Below, piece by piece: positions 36,458 through 45,166 of a DNA stretch of 64,000 nt; the first letter of the stretch is position 1; every line of letters starts with the position of its first letter. A program made the position numbers and the translations under genes. Source of the DNA: Streptomyces antibioticus (GTDB lineage Bacteria; Actinomycetota; Actinomycetes; Streptomycetales; Streptomycetaceae); assembly GCF_002019855.1 (NCBI RefSeq), contig NZ_CM007717.1, forward strand, positions 3,164,645-3,228,644, read 5' to 3'. Under the pieces are notes generated by a model that was given only the letters and a program-made list of their open reading frames with translations, had not been told where the DNA came from and ran no database searches.

Positions 36458-37777
36458 ATGTCGCAGATGCCACGGCAGGCAGCACTGCCGACGTGTCCGA
36501 GCTGCGCGGAGCCGCTCGATGCGGGTGACCGTTTCTGCGGAGCGTGCGGATACGACCTGTCGGTCGTGCCGCCCCACCCGGAGGACCACCCGACCCTCAC
36601 CATGAACGGCGCGGCGCACGCCGCGGCGAGCGACTCGGCGCCACCGGTTCCGCCCGCCGTGCCCGCCCCGCCCGTCGCGCCGGTTCCGCCGGAGACGGCG
36701 GGCTGGTCCACCGCCGCCCGGGCGCCCGCGCAGGCCGCCCCCGCCGCCCCCGTCGTACCCGCGCCGGGTGTGCGTTTCGACCGGCCCGCGGAGCCCGAGG
36801 AGTACTCGTTGCAGGCGCCCGACCCCCGGGTGGCCGCCGACTCCGCCCCGGCCCCCGAGCCCGCCAAGGTGTGCGTGGCCTGCCGCGCGGGCCGGGTGGA
36901 CGACGACGGGTACTGCGAGAACTGCGGGCACGCCCAGCCCCGCGAACGCGACCACATGGAGGCCGAGCCGGGCCTGCTGGCCGCCGTCAGCGACCGCGGC
37001 CTGCGCCACCACCGCAACGAGGACGCGTTCGGCCTCGGCACCGCCGTCCTGCCCGACGGCTCGCCCGCGCTCGTCGCGATCGTCTGCGACGGCGTCTCCT
37101 CGGCGACCCGCCCCGACGACGCCTCCCTGGCCGCGTCCAGGGCGGCGAGCGAGTCGCTGCTCGCCGCCCTGCCGCAGGGCACGCATCCGCAGGCGGCCAT
37201 GCACGAGGCGATCGTCGCCGCCTCGCACGCCGTCAACGCGCTCGCCGGCGAACCCGCCACCGCCCGCGAGCACGCCCCGCACCAGAACGCCCCGGCCTGC
37301 ACCCTGGTCGGCGCGGTCGTCACCGCCGGACTCCTGGTCGTCGGCTGGGTCGGCGACAGCCGCGCCTACTGGGTCCCGGCGGACCGCGGCGCACCCGCGG
37401 CACGGCTCACCGAGGACGACTCCTGGGCCGCCCAGATGGTCGCCGCGGGCCTGATGAACGAGGCCGAGGCGTACGCCGACGAGCGCGCCCACGCGATCAC
37501 CGGCTGGCTCGGCGCGGACGCCTACGAACTGGAGCCGCACACCGCCTCCTTCAAGCCGGACCGGCCCGGAGTGGTCGTGGTGTGCACCGACGGCCTGTGG
37601 AACTACGCGGAGGCCGCCGAGGAGATGGCCGAGGTCGTGCCCCTCGACGCGGCCGTACGGCCGCTGCACTGCGCCCGGGTGCTCGTCGGGCACGCCCTGG
37701 ACGGCGGGGGCCACGACAACGTAACAGTGGCCGTCGTGCCGTTCCCCGCACCGCCGCAGGGGGCAGGATCCGCCTGA
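36458..37777 (+). CDS. PP2C-family protein phosphatase with two zinc ribbons
   Basis: A 439-residue Mg/Mn-dependent Ser/Thr phosphatase. Two N-terminal zinc ribbons (CPSCAEPLDAGDRFCGACG at ~15-33; CVACRAGRVDDDGYCENCG at ~146-164) are separated by a Pro/Ala linker. The PP2C core follows at ~172-430: SDRGLRHHRNEDAFGLG, VAIVCDGVSS, GWVGDSRAYW, VVVVCTDGLWNY and GGHDNVTVAVV with the metal-binding aspartates present. It probably reverses PknG phosphorylation. The start ATG is three bases after the pknG stop without a clear ribosome binding site, so coupling is likely. The zinc ribbons echo those in PknG and the FHA protein. Confidence 0.92.
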   Translation: MSQMPRQAALPTCPSCAEPLDAGDRFCGACGYDLSVVPPHPEDHPTLTMNGAAHAAASDSAPPVPPAVPAPPVAPVPPETAGWSTAARAPAQAAPAAPVVPAPGVRFDRPAEPEEYSLQAPDPRVAADSAPAPEPAKVCVACRAGRVDDDGYCENCGHAQPRERDHMEAEPGLLAAVSDRGLRHHRNEDAFGLGTAVLPDGSPALVAIVCDGVSSATRPDDASLAASRAASESLLAALPQGTHPQAAMHEAIVAASHAVNALAGEPATAREHAPHQNAPACTLVGAVVTAGLLVVGWVGDSRAYWVPADRGAPAARLTEDDSWAAQMVAAGLMNEAEAYADERAHAITGWLGADAYELEPHTASFKPDRPGVVVVCTDGLWNYAEAAEEMAEVVPLDAAVRPLHCARVLVGHALDGGGHDNVTVAVVPFPAPPQGAGSA

Positions 37778-37824
37778 GGCGGCACAAAAGCCGTACCGCA
37801 CCACAGCGCACGAGGACGCCTCGG

Positions 37825-37878
37825 CGGACCGGAGGGGACCGGTCCGTCCACAGTCTTCGCCTCGCCCAGGAGCGAGGC
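37825..37878 (+). promoter_or_regulatory. Two hairpins in the leader of the VWA gene
   Basis: CGGACCGG/CCGGTCCG (37825-37832 with 37839-37846, loop AGGGGA) and GCCTCGC/GCGAGGC (37859-37865 with 37872-37878) are perfect stems in the 124-bp gap between the phosphatase and VWA genes. They may partially terminate the upstream transcript or adjust expression of the last two genes. Confidence 0.5.
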
Positions 37879-37901
37879 GCACAAGGGGGATTCGAGTCCG
37901 T

Positions 37902-39251
37902 ATGGCCATTTTCTCGAAGTCGAACGTGCCGCAGTTCTCGGTGGACGTGTACCAGAACGAGTACCTGCCGGAGGGCGGCCGCGAGGTCAACGCGATCGTG
38001 ACGGTCACTGCCACCGGCGGCGGCACCGTGGGCGGGGCGGTCGCCGCGCCGCATCTGTACGCGCCGGGCGAGAGCCCGTCCGCCGCCGTGGCGATCATGG
38101 TGGACTGTTCCGGCTCGATGGACTACCCGCCGACCAAGATGCGCAACGCGCGCGACGCCACGGCCGCCGCGATCGACACCCTGCGCGACGGCGTGCGCTT
38201 CGCGGTGATCGGCGGCACGCATGTGGCCAAGGAGGTCTACCCGGGCGGCGGCCGGCTCGCGGTCGCCGACGCCACGACCCGCGAACAGGCCAAGCAGGCC
38301 CTGCGCCGGCTGAGCGCGGGCGGCGGCACCGCCATCGGCACCTGGCTGCGGCTGGCCGAACGGCTGCTGTCCTCGGCCGACGTCGCCATCCGGCACGGCA
38401 TCCTGCTCACCGACGGCCGCAATGAGCACGAGTCGCCGCAGGACCTCAAGGCCGCCCTCGACGCCGGCGCGGGCCGGTTCACCTGTGACGCCCGCGGTGT
38501 GGGCACCGACTGGGAAGTGAAAGAAGTCACAGGCATCGCCTCGGCGCTGCTCGGGACCGCCGACATAGTCGCCGATCCGTCCGGTCTCGCCGCCGACTTC
38601 ACGCGCATGATGGAGACGGCGATGGGCAAGGAGGTCGCGGACGTCGCGCTGCGGCTGTGGACCCCGGTCGGCACCACCGTGAAGTTCGTCAAGCAGGTCG
38701 CCCCGACGGTCGAGGAGCTGACCGGCCGCCGTACCGAGGCGGGCCCGCGCGCGGGCGACTACCCCACCGGTTCCTGGGGCGACGAGTCCCGCGACTACCA
38801 CGTGTGCGTCGAGGTCCCGGCCGCGGGCCTGGGCCAGGAGATGCTCGCCGCCCGGGTCTCCCTGGTCGTGCCGCACCCCGGTGACGGGACCGCGCAGGCG
38901 CTGGGCGCACCCGGCCTGGTCAAGGCCGTGTGGACCGACGACATGGCCGCCTCGACCTCGATCAACCCGCAGGTCGCGCACTACACGGGTCAGGCCGAAC
39001 TGGCACAGGTCATCCAACAGGGACTGGACCTCCGCAAAGCGGGCGATCTCGATGGAGCAACGGCCAAACTGGGCCGGGCCGTTCAGCTCGCCAGCGTCTC
39101 GGGGAACGCGGATACTGCGAAACTGCTTGCGAAGGTGGTGGACGTGGTCGATGCCCCGACAGGTACTGTGCGACTGAAGGCCAAGGTCGCGGACGCCGAC
39201 GAGATGACGCTCGAGACCCGGTCCACAAAGACTGTTCGTGTAAAGAAGTGA
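37902..39251 (+). CDS. VWA-domain protein of the PknG locus
   Basis: A 449-residue cytosolic protein without a signal peptide. The von Willebrand A domain (~60-240) has a complete MIDAS: DCSGSM, the threonine in SAGGGTAIGTW and LTDGRNEHES. A β-rich middle region and a C-terminal helical part (~345-420, with a LAQVIQQGLDLRKAGDLDGATAKL TPR-like hairpin) follow. It likely binds a protein partner in a metal-dependent way. GGGGGA lies about ten bases before the ATG. A VWA protein next to kinase, phosphatase and FHA genes suggests assembly of a phospho-regulated complex. Confidence 0.88.
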   Translation: MAIFSKSNVPQFSVDVYQNEYLPEGGREVNAIVTVTATGGGTVGGAVAAPHLYAPGESPSAAVAIMVDCSGSMDYPPTKMRNARDATAAAIDTLRDGVRFAVIGGTHVAKEVYPGGGRLAVADATTREQAKQALRRLSAGGGTAIGTWLRLAERLLSSADVAIRHGILLTDGRNEHESPQDLKAALDAGAGRFTCDARGVGTDWEVKEVTGIASALLGTADIVADPSGLAADFTRMMETAMGKEVADVALRLWTPVGTTVKFVKQVAPTVEELTGRRTEAGPRAGDYPTGSWGDESRDYHVCVEVPAAGLGQEMLAARVSLVVPHPGDGTAQALGAPGLVKAVWTDDMAASTSINPQVAHYTGQAELAQVIQQGLDLRKAGDLDGATAKLGRAVQLASVSGNADTAKLLAKVVDVVDAPTGTVRLKAKVADADEMTLETRSTKTVRVKK

Positions 39252-39307
39252 CTGAGCGCCCCGCGCGGGCCATCGAGGGAAACAGAAGGAGAGGGGGACG
39301 CGCCGAC

Positions 39308-40759
39308 ATGCCGACCTGCCCGAACGGACACCAGTCGGGTTCCGACGACTGGTGCGAGGTGTGCGGTCACCGCATGGCCGGTGCCGTACCTCCGCCCCCG
39401 CCCCCGCCGCCTCCCACGGCCGGTTACGGCTTCCCGCCCCCGCCCCCGCAGAGCACCCAGCCCGGCGGCGGACGGCATCTGTCCTCCGTGCCGGAGCGCG
39501 AGCCCGAGCTGTGCCCGCAGTGCCGTACGCCCCGCGAGGGCGGCGCGCCCTTCTGCGAGGAGTGCCGGTGGAACTTCCTCACCAACACGGCGACCTCGTA
39601 CACCCCGGCCGCCCCTCGCCCGCCGGCCTCCGGGCCCGGCGCGGGCCAGGGCCCGGGTCAGAGCCAGGGCCCCGGGCAGGGTCCGGGTCCGGGCCCCGAT
39701 CCGCGGTTCCAGCCGCCGCCCCCGTCCTTCGGCGGCGGTGACTCCTTCGACTACCAGAGCTCGCGCCCGTCCCAGGTGAACCGGCCCGTGGAGCCGATCC
39801 CGCCGGGTCCGCAGGGACCGTCGTACGGCCGTGAGCCGTCCGGTCACCCCGGTCCGGGGGGACCCGGCGGGCGGCCGCCCGGCCCCAACGCGTTCGGGCA
39901 CGACCCGTCCGCCCCGGGCGGCGGCTTCGGCCAGCAGCAGCCGGGCCCGCCGTCCGACCCCTACCGCCGGGAGCCCACGGGTCCGGGTGGCCCCGGCGCC
40001 CCCGGTGCCTTCGGCGGGGACCCCTCGCGGCAGGGCCCGCCGCCGGGCGGCCGTCCCGGTGGTCCGGGCGGTCCTGGCGGTCCCGGTGGTCCCGGTGGTC
40101 CGCAGGGCTATCAGCCCGCCGGTCCCACCGCCCCGCCCGGCTACCCGCACGAGACCGGCGGCGGCCGTCCCGCGCAGCCCGGCGGTCCGACCGGCGGTCC
40201 GGCCTTCGGCGGCGGTGACGACGACTGGGTGATCTCCCCGCCGTCCCACCACCAGGGCCAGGGCCAGGGACACGGACAGGGCCATGGACAGGGGCACGGA
40301 CAGGGGCAGGGCCAGGGCGGAGGCGGCGGCTACGGCTATCCGCAGCAGCAGCCGACGACCTGGACGGCGACGATCGGTCCCGACCGCGCGTACTTCATGG
40401 CGATGATGCACCGCTCGGGCCCGGAGGCCGCGGGGCTCAACCTGCCCGCGTACTCCCCCGAGCAGCAGCGCACGCTCACCGGCAACCAGGTCACCATCGG
40501 CCGCCGCCGTCACTCCACCGGCGAGACCCCCGACATCGACCTGTCGGTGCCGCCGGAGGACCCGGGCGTCTCGCACCAGCACGCCGTGCTGGTCCAGCAG
40601 CCGGACGGCACCTGGGCGGTCGTCGACCAGAACTCGACGAACGGCACGACGGTCAACGGCGGCGAGGAGCCCATCCAGCCGTTCGTTCCGGTACCGCTCC
40701 AGGACGGCGACCGGGTGCACGTCGGCGCCTGGACGACGATCACCGTCCGCCGAGGCTAG
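39308..40759 (+). CDS. FHA-domain protein with zinc ribbons and long Pro/Gly-rich region
   Basis: A 483-residue protein. N-terminal zinc ribbon (CPNGHQSGSDDWCEVCG), a poly-Pro stretch, a second ribbon (LCPQCRTPREGGAPFCEECRW near 72-92), then ~270 residues of Pro/Gly/Gln-rich repeats. The C-terminal FHA domain (~385-483) has IGRRRHSTGETP, VSHQHA and STNGTTVNGG, the phosphothreonine-binding loops. It is the likely reader or substrate of PknG phosphorylation in this locus, though much larger than GarA/OdhI. AGGAGAGGGGGA precedes the ATG. A GTG at 39248, overlapping the VWA stop, is a less likely start. Confidence 0.9.
   Translation: MPTCPNGHQSGSDDWCEVCGHRMAGAVPPPPPPPPPTAGYGFPPPPPQSTQPGGGRHLSSVPEREPELCPQCRTPREGGAPFCEECRWNFLTNTATSYTPAAPRPPASGPGAGQGPGQSQGPGQGPGPGPDPRFQPPPPSFGGGDSFDYQSSRPSQVNRPVEPIPPGPQGPSYGREPSGHPGPGGPGGRPPGPNAFGHDPSAPGGGFGQQQPGPPSDPYRREPTGPGGPGAPGAFGGDPSRQGPPPGGRPGGPGGPGGPGGPGGPQGYQPAGPTAPPGYPHETGGGRPAQPGGPTGGPAFGGGDDDWVISPPSHHQGQGQGHGQGHGQGHGQGQGQGGGGGYGYPQQQPTTWTATIGPDRAYFMAMMHRSGPEAAGLNLPAYSPEQQRTLTGNQVTIGRRRHSTGETPDIDLSVPPEDPGVSHQHAVLVQQPDGTWAVVDQNSTNGTTVNGGEEPIQPFVPVPLQDGDRVHVGAWTTITVRRG
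40056..40320 (+). repeat. Low-complexity repeat tracts in the FHA gene
   Basis: Two tracts: GGTGGTCCG-type 9-bp units coding Gly-Gly-Pro at about 40056-40110, and CAGGGCCAG/CACGGACAG-type units coding Gln-Gly-His/Gln-Gly-Gln at about 40248-40320. Both stay in frame and encode disordered, collagen-like and Gln/His/Gly-rich segments. Confidence 0.8.
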
Positions 40760-40779
40760 AGGGCTGAGGGCGCCCGCGG

Positions 40780-41796
40780 TCAGGGGGCCGGCAGGGGCCA
40801 GGCGTACGGCCCCTCCGGCTCGTCCAGCCACGCCCACGCGGCACCGTCGTCGACCGTGATGCCGTAGCGCTCGCGGCCCGGCATGCCCTCGCGCTCCCAC
40901 AGGGCGTACGCCTCCTGCGGGTCGAGGGTGCCCCGGGTGAGGGCCAGCAGGAAGCGGAACAGGTCGCTGTCCCGCGCCCGGCGCGGCACCCCGCCGCAGA
41001 CGGCCGGCTCGGCGTCGGGCCGGCCCGCCCCGCGCAGCGGCACGAAGAAGGCGGGCGTGTGCAGGAAACGGCCCTCGGCGTGCCCGGCGTCGCGGACGGT
41101 CAGCACGACCAGTCCGGTGGCCATCGGCGCCAGGATCAGCGCCCCGGGACGGCACTGCCCGATCCACGCGCGCGGGACGGACGCGAGGGTGCAGGTCGCG
41201 ATGATCCGGTCGAACGGCGCCCGCTCCGGCACTCCGCGCGCCCCGTCGCCGGTGACGACCGTCGGGTGGTAGCCGACGGCGGCCAGATGCGCGCGCGCCG
41301 ACTCCGTGATCTCCGGATCGAGGTCGATCGTGGTGACGTACGCGTCGCCGAGCCGGTACGACAGCAGCGCCGCGTTGTAGCCGGTGCCGGCGCCGATCTC
41401 CAGGACCCGGTCGCCGTCCTCGACGCGCAGCGCGGCCAGCATCAGCGCCATCAGCGAGGGCTGGCTGCTGGAGGAGAGCAGTTCGCCGTCGCGCAGCCGG
41501 GTGGCCAGCGGGGTGTCCTCGTAGGCGCCGCGCAGCCAGCGCTCCCGGGTGCGCGGATCGCGGCTCTCGCCCCAGCGCCGCTCGTAGCCGCCGACACCGC
41601 TGACGTAGTAGTACGGCACGAAGAGATGGCGCGGTACGGCCGTGAACGCGGCCCGCCAGCGCGGGTCGGGCGCGAAGGCGCCGCTCGCCTCGATCACGGC
41701 CACCAGCGCCGCCCGCTCCACGGCGGCGAGCCGTGCGAGGTCTCCGAGGCCGGCGAGGCCCTTGTCGTCGTCCCTGGCGGGATCGTGGGCACCCAT
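40780..41796 (-). CDS. Protein-L-isoaspartate O-methyltransferase-like SAM methyltransferase
   Basis: A protein of about 338 residues. The SAM-binding motif I is VLEIGAGTGYNAALL, and the PCMT pattern surrounds it: SSSSQPSLMALMLAAL before and VTTIDLDPEI and GDGARGVPERAPFDRIIATC after. A long C-terminal extension (~100 residues) is typical of actinobacterial homologues, which are often fused or linked to peptide modification. The substrate, aged proteins or a peptide, cannot be decided. The ATG at 41794-41796 has GTGGAGG almost adjacent; an upstream ATG at 41835 is possible. It is convergent with the FHA gene and divergent from the globin gene. Confidence 0.87.
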   Translation of the reverse strand: MGAHDPARDDDKGLAGLGDLARLAAVERAALVAVIEASGAFAPDPRWRAAFTAVPRHLFVPYYYVSGVGGYERRWGESRDPRTRERWLRGAYEDTPLATRLRDGELLSSSSQPSLMALMLAALRVEDGDRVLEIGAGTGYNAALLSYRLGDAYVTTIDLDPEITESARAHLAAVGYHPTVVTGDGARGVPERAPFDRIIATCTLASVPRAWIGQCRPGALILAPMATGLVVLTVRDAGHAEGRFLHTPAFFVPLRGAGRPDAEPAVCGGVPRRARDSDLFRFLLALTRGTLDPQEAYALWEREGMPGRERYGITVDDGAAWAWLDEPEGPYAWPLPAP

Positions 41797-41888
41797 GCCT
41801 CCACTGTGCGGCGCCGGCCGCCGGGAAGCGAGCATCCCGCGCCGCCCTGGCCTCCTTCGGGCCCCCGCGCGTCTGAGACCATGGGAGG

Positions 41889-42293
41889 GTGAAAGAGATT
41901 CGGCGCGGCACGCTTCAGGAGCAGACCTTCTACGAGCAGGTCGGCGGGGAGGAGACCTTCCGCCGGCTGGTGCACCGTTTCTACCAGGGGGTCGCCGAGG
42001 ACCCGATCCTCAAGCCGATGTACCCGGAGGAGGACCTGGGCCCGGCGGAGGAGCGGCTCGCGCTGTTCCTCATGCAGTACTGGGGCGGTCCCACGACGTA
42101 CAGCGAGAACCGCGGCCATCCCCGGCTGCGGATGCGCCACGCCCCGTTCGTGGTCGACCGGGCCGCGCACGACGCCTGGTTGAAGCACATGCGGGACGCG
42201 GTCGACGAGCTGGGCCTGTCCGAGGAGCACGAGACGACGCTGTGGAACTACCTGACGTACGCGGCGGCGTCGATGGTGAACACCCCGGAGTGA
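41889..42293 (+). CDS. glbO: Group II truncated haemoglobin
   Basis: A 134-residue 2-on-2 globin that binds oxygen and may detoxify reactive oxygen or nitrogen species. Typical features are TFYEQVGGEETFRRLVHRFY, DLGPAEERLALFLMQYWGGP (with the group II Trp/Tyr region), the proximal histidine in RLRMRHAPF and WLKHMRDAVDELGL. The length matches GlbO. The GTG start follows GGGAGG without a spacer, so a leaderless start or a slightly different initiation codon is possible. It stands between the divergent methyltransferase and a convergent gene. Confidence 0.92.
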   Translation: MKEIRRGTLQEQTFYEQVGGEETFRRLVHRFYQGVAEDPILKPMYPEEDLGPAEERLALFLMQYWGGPTTYSENRGHPRLRMRHAPFVVDRAAHDAWLKHMRDAVDELGLSEEHETTLWNYLTYAAASMVNTPE

Positions 42294-42311
42294 AGCCGGG
42301 CCGCCGCTGTG

Positions 42312-43013
42312 TCAGCGGACGCTGAGGGGCGGGATCCCGAGGCCCGCGCCCGCGCGCCGTACGGCGATCGACCCGTACGGCGTGCGCAGCCGCAGCCACG
42401 CACCCGACGAGAGCAGCGCCAGGTTCTCGGCGTTCCCGGTGTTCTCGGCGTCCGACGCCGCCCGCAGGAAGCCCAGGGACTGGGCCGCGTGCACGGCGCG
42501 GACGGGCAGCGCGGTGTCCCCGACGGTCCGGGACCAGATCTCCCGCCCGGTCCGGTCGAGTTCGGCGCGGGTACGGCTCTGGGGCGCCAACTCCTCGGTG
42601 CGGCGCCGGAATTCACCCACCGCCGCGCCGACGGTGGCCCGCAGCGCGTCCGGTGCGGGCAGTCCCCGCTCGGGCCGCCAGCCGCCGCGGGGCGGCAGCA
42701 CCCCGGCCCACGGCGGTCCCGTGACGGCGGCCGGGACGGCGGCGGTGGCCGCCGACTCGTCGACCGCCTCCAGCAGTTCGCCCGCGGACACGGTCACGTC
42801 CAGGGTGACGGTGAGGCCGTCCTCGTAGGGCTTGGCGAGCCGCACCGCGCGGATCGCCAGCACCTCGAAGGACGGCGGCCGGCCGAAGACGGCCAGTGCG
42901 GTGCCGGCCGCCTGCAGCCGGACCGCCGCTCCACGGTCGTAGTGGAGCAGCCGGGAGAGGAAGGCCGCGAGATCCGCCGCCTCCCCCTCGTCGGCGAGGT
43001 GGAGCACCGTCAT
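42312..43013 (-). CDS. Hypothetical protein coupled to a thioesterase
   Basis: A 233-residue soluble protein with no family I can name with certainty. It starts VLHLADEGEAADLAAFLSRLLHYDRGAAVRLQ and is rich in Ala, Leu and Arg. The fold looks mixed α/β in the first 90 residues and helical in the middle. Its ATG overlaps the thioesterase stop (ATGA), so it is cotranscribed with that gene and probably with ettA. No catalytic motif is visible. Confidence 0.75.
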   Translation of the reverse strand: MTVLHLADEGEAADLAAFLSRLLHYDRGAAVRLQAAGTALAVFGRPPSFEVLAIRAVRLAKPYEDGLTVTLDVTVSAGELLEAVDESAATAAVPAAVTGPPWAGVLPPRGGWRPERGLPAPDALRATVGAAVGEFRRRTEELAPQSRTRAELDRTGREIWSRTVGDTALPVRAVHAAQSLGFLRAASDAENTGNAENLALLSSGAWLRLRTPYGSIAVRRAGAGLGIPPLSVR

Positions 43014-43420
43014 GCGGCGACGGCCTCCTCGGCGTCGTCCTGGTACTCCTCCAGGAACTCGCGTTCCTCGGCGGTGATCCGGCGCGGCCGCTGCGTCGCG
43101 AAGTCGAACGGCACGATGACGGTGGAGGCCCGGACGTAGACGGTGTCCCCGTCCTTCACCTCGTAGCAGATGGTGAAGGACGCGGCCCTTATCCGTGTGA
43201 CCCACAGCTCGATGTCCACGGGGCGGTGCCGGTGGACGAGCTGCCGCTTGTAGTCGATCTCGTGGCGCGCCACCACGGACCCCTGCTGGAAGTCCTTGTC
43301 CGGGCGGAACAGGAAGTCGATACGGGCTTCCTCCAGATAGCGGAGGAACACCACGTTGTTGACGTGGCCGTACGCGTCCATGTCCGCCCAGCGCAGCGGG
43401 CAGCGGTAGATGTGCCGCAA
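43010..43420 (-). CDS. 4HBT-family acyl-CoA thioesterase
   Basis: A 136-residue hot-dog-fold thioesterase. The active-site pattern RWADMDAYGHVNNVVFLRYLEEAR places the catalytic aspartate as in 4-hydroxybenzoyl-CoA thioesterases. It would hydrolyse an acyl-CoA in the cytosol; the acyl chain is unknown. The start is the TTG at 43418-43420: an in-frame TGA lies three codons upstream and no ATG or GTG intervenes. It follows ettA by six bases and overlaps the next gene by ATGA. Confidence 0.9.
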   Translation of the reverse strand: MRHIYRCPLRWADMDAYGHVNNVVFLRYLEEARIDFLFRPDKDFQQGSVVARHEIDYKRQLVHRHRPVDIELWVTRIRAASFTICYEVKDGDTVYVRASTVIVPFDFATQRPRRITAEEREFLEEYQDDAEEAVAA

Positions 43421-43426
43421 GATCGA

Positions 43427-45091
43427 TCAGCCCCGGGTCAGCTTCTTGTAGGTGGCGCGGTGCGGACGCGCGGCGTCCGGCCCCAGGCGCTCGATCTTGT
43501 TCTTCTCGTAGGACTCGAAGTTGCCCTCGAACCAGAACCACTTGGAGTCGCCCTCGTAGGCGAGGATGTGCGTCGCCACCCGGTCCAGGAACCACCGGTC
43601 GTGGGAGACGACCACGGCGCAGCCGGGGAATTCGAGGAGCGCGTTCTCCAGGCTGCTGAGGGTCTCGACGTCGAGGTCGTTGGTCGGCTCGTCGAGGAGC
43701 AGCAGGTTGCCGCCCTGCTTGAGGGTGAGCGCGAGGTTGAGGCGGTTGCGCTCACCGCCGGAGAGCACGCCGGCCGGCTTCTGCTGGTCGGGACCCTTGA
43801 AACCGAAGGCGGAGACGTACGCCCGGGAGGGCATCTCGACCTGGCCGACGTTGATGTAGTCCAGCTCGTCGGAGACGACGGCCCACAGCGTCTTCTTCGG
43901 GTCGATGTTCTCGCGGCTCTGGTCGACGTACGAGATCTTGACGGTCTCGCCGACCTTGATCGCGCCGGAGTCCGGGGTCTCCAGACCCTGGATCATCTTG
44001 AAGAGGGTGGTCTTGCCGGCGCCGTTGGGGCCGATCACGCCCACGATGCCGTTACGGGGCAGGGTGAAGCTGAGGTCGTCGATGAGGACCTTGTCGCCGA
44101 ACGCCTTGGAGAGGTTGCTGACCTCGACGACGATGGAGCCCAGACGCGGGCCCGGCGGGATCTGGATCTCCTCGAAGTCCAGCTTCCGCATCTTGTCGGC
44201 CTCGGCGGCCATCTCCTCGTAGCGGGCGAGGCGGGCCTTGGACTTGGCCTGGCGGCCCTTGGCGTTGGACCGCACCCACTCCAGCTCTTCCTTGAGCCGC
44301 TTGGCGCGCTTGGCGTCCTTCTGGCCCTCGACCTTGAGGCGGGTCGCCTTGGTGTCGAGGTAGGTGGAGTAGTTGCCCTCGTAGGGGTGGGCGCGGCCGC
44401 GGTCCAGCTCCAGGATCCACTCGGCCACGTTGTCCAGGAAGTACCGGTCGTGGGTGACGGCGACGACGGTGCCGGGGTACTTGGCGAGGTGCTGCTCCAG
44501 CCACTGCACGGACTCGGCGTCCAGGTGGTTGGTGGGCTCGTCGAGGAGCAGCAGGTCGGGGGCCTCCAGCAGCAGCTTGCAGAGCGCGACGCGGCGGCGC
44601 TCACCACCGGAGAGGTTGGTGACGGGCCAGTCGCCGGGCGGGCAGCCCAGGGCGTCCATGGCCTGCTCGAGCTGGGTGTCCAGGTCCCACGCGTTGGCGT
44701 GGTCCAGGTCCTCCTGGAGCTTGCCCATCTCGTCCAGCAGCGCGTCGGAGTAGTCGGTCGCCATCAGCTCGGCGACCTCGTTGAAGCGCTTGAGCTTGCC
44801 CATGACCTCGGCCGCGCCGTCCTGCACGTTCTCCAGGACGGTCTTGGACTCGTCGAGCGGCGGCTCCTGGAGCAGCATGCCGACGCTGTACCCGGGCGAC
44901 AGGAACGCGTCACCGTTCGAGGGCTGCTCCAGCCCCGCCATGATCTTCAGAACGGTGGACTTACCGGCACCGTTCGGCCCGACCACACCGATCTTCGCGC
45001 CGGGCAGGAAGCTCAGGGTGACGTCGTCAAGGATGACCTTGTCGCCGTGTGCCTTGCGCGTCTTGCGCATGGTGTAGATGTACTCAGCCAA
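43427..45091 (-). CDS. ettA: Energy-dependent translational throttle protein EttA (ABC-F)
   Basis: A 554-residue ribosome-associated ABC-F ATPase that gates the first elongation step according to ATP level. Two ABC modules without membrane parts are present: GPNGAGKST, LSGGERRRVAL and LLLLDEPTNHLD in the first; GPNGAGKTT, LSGGERNRLNL and LLLLDEPTNDLD in the second. The long charged interdomain linker (RLKVEGQKDAKRAKRLKEEL) characteristic of EttA lies between them. The TTG start gives the conserved AEYIYTMRKTRKAHG N-terminus. It is the first gene of a three-gene unit with the thioesterase and a hypothetical protein. Confidence 0.96.
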   Translation of the reverse strand: MAEYIYTMRKTRKAHGDKVILDDVTLSFLPGAKIGVVGPNGAGKSTVLKIMAGLEQPSNGDAFLSPGYSVGMLLQEPPLDESKTVLENVQDGAAEVMGKLKRFNEVAELMATDYSDALLDEMGKLQEDLDHANAWDLDTQLEQAMDALGCPPGDWPVTNLSGGERRRVALCKLLLEAPDLLLLDEPTNHLDAESVQWLEQHLAKYPGTVVAVTHDRYFLDNVAEWILELDRGRAHPYEGNYSTYLDTKATRLKVEGQKDAKRAKRLKEELEWVRSNAKGRQAKSKARLARYEEMAAEADKMRKLDFEEIQIPPGPRLGSIVVEVSNLSKAFGDKVLIDDLSFTLPRNGIVGVIGPNGAGKTTLFKMIQGLETPDSGAIKVGETVKISYVDQSRENIDPKKTLWAVVSDELDYINVGQVEMPSRAYVSAFGFKGPDQQKPAGVLSGGERNRLNLALTLKQGGNLLLLDEPTNDLDVETLSSLENALLEFPGCAVVVSHDRWFLDRVATHILAYEGDSKWFWFEGNFESYEKNKIERLGPDAARPHRATYKKLTRG

Positions 45092-45166
45092 GAGAAACCG
45101 TCCGGCAGCTTGAAATCAGGCAGTGGTCAGATACATCCCATCTTGCCTGAGGTCCACCCCTGGGTG

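Noticed and set aside
33920..38098. 1392-codon minus-strand frame opposite pknG and PP2C
   Set aside because: Antisense shadow with Arg/Gly-rich composition; the plus strand has catalytic motifs throughout.
40056..40320. Possible CRISPR-like or tandem array
   Set aside because: Units are 9 bp, codon-phased and inside an expressed frame with no spacers; this is coding low complexity.
39083..41911. 942-codon minus-strand frame opposite the FHA gene
   Set aside because: A shadow of the repeat-rich FHA gene and of the methyltransferase; no independent motif or start signal.
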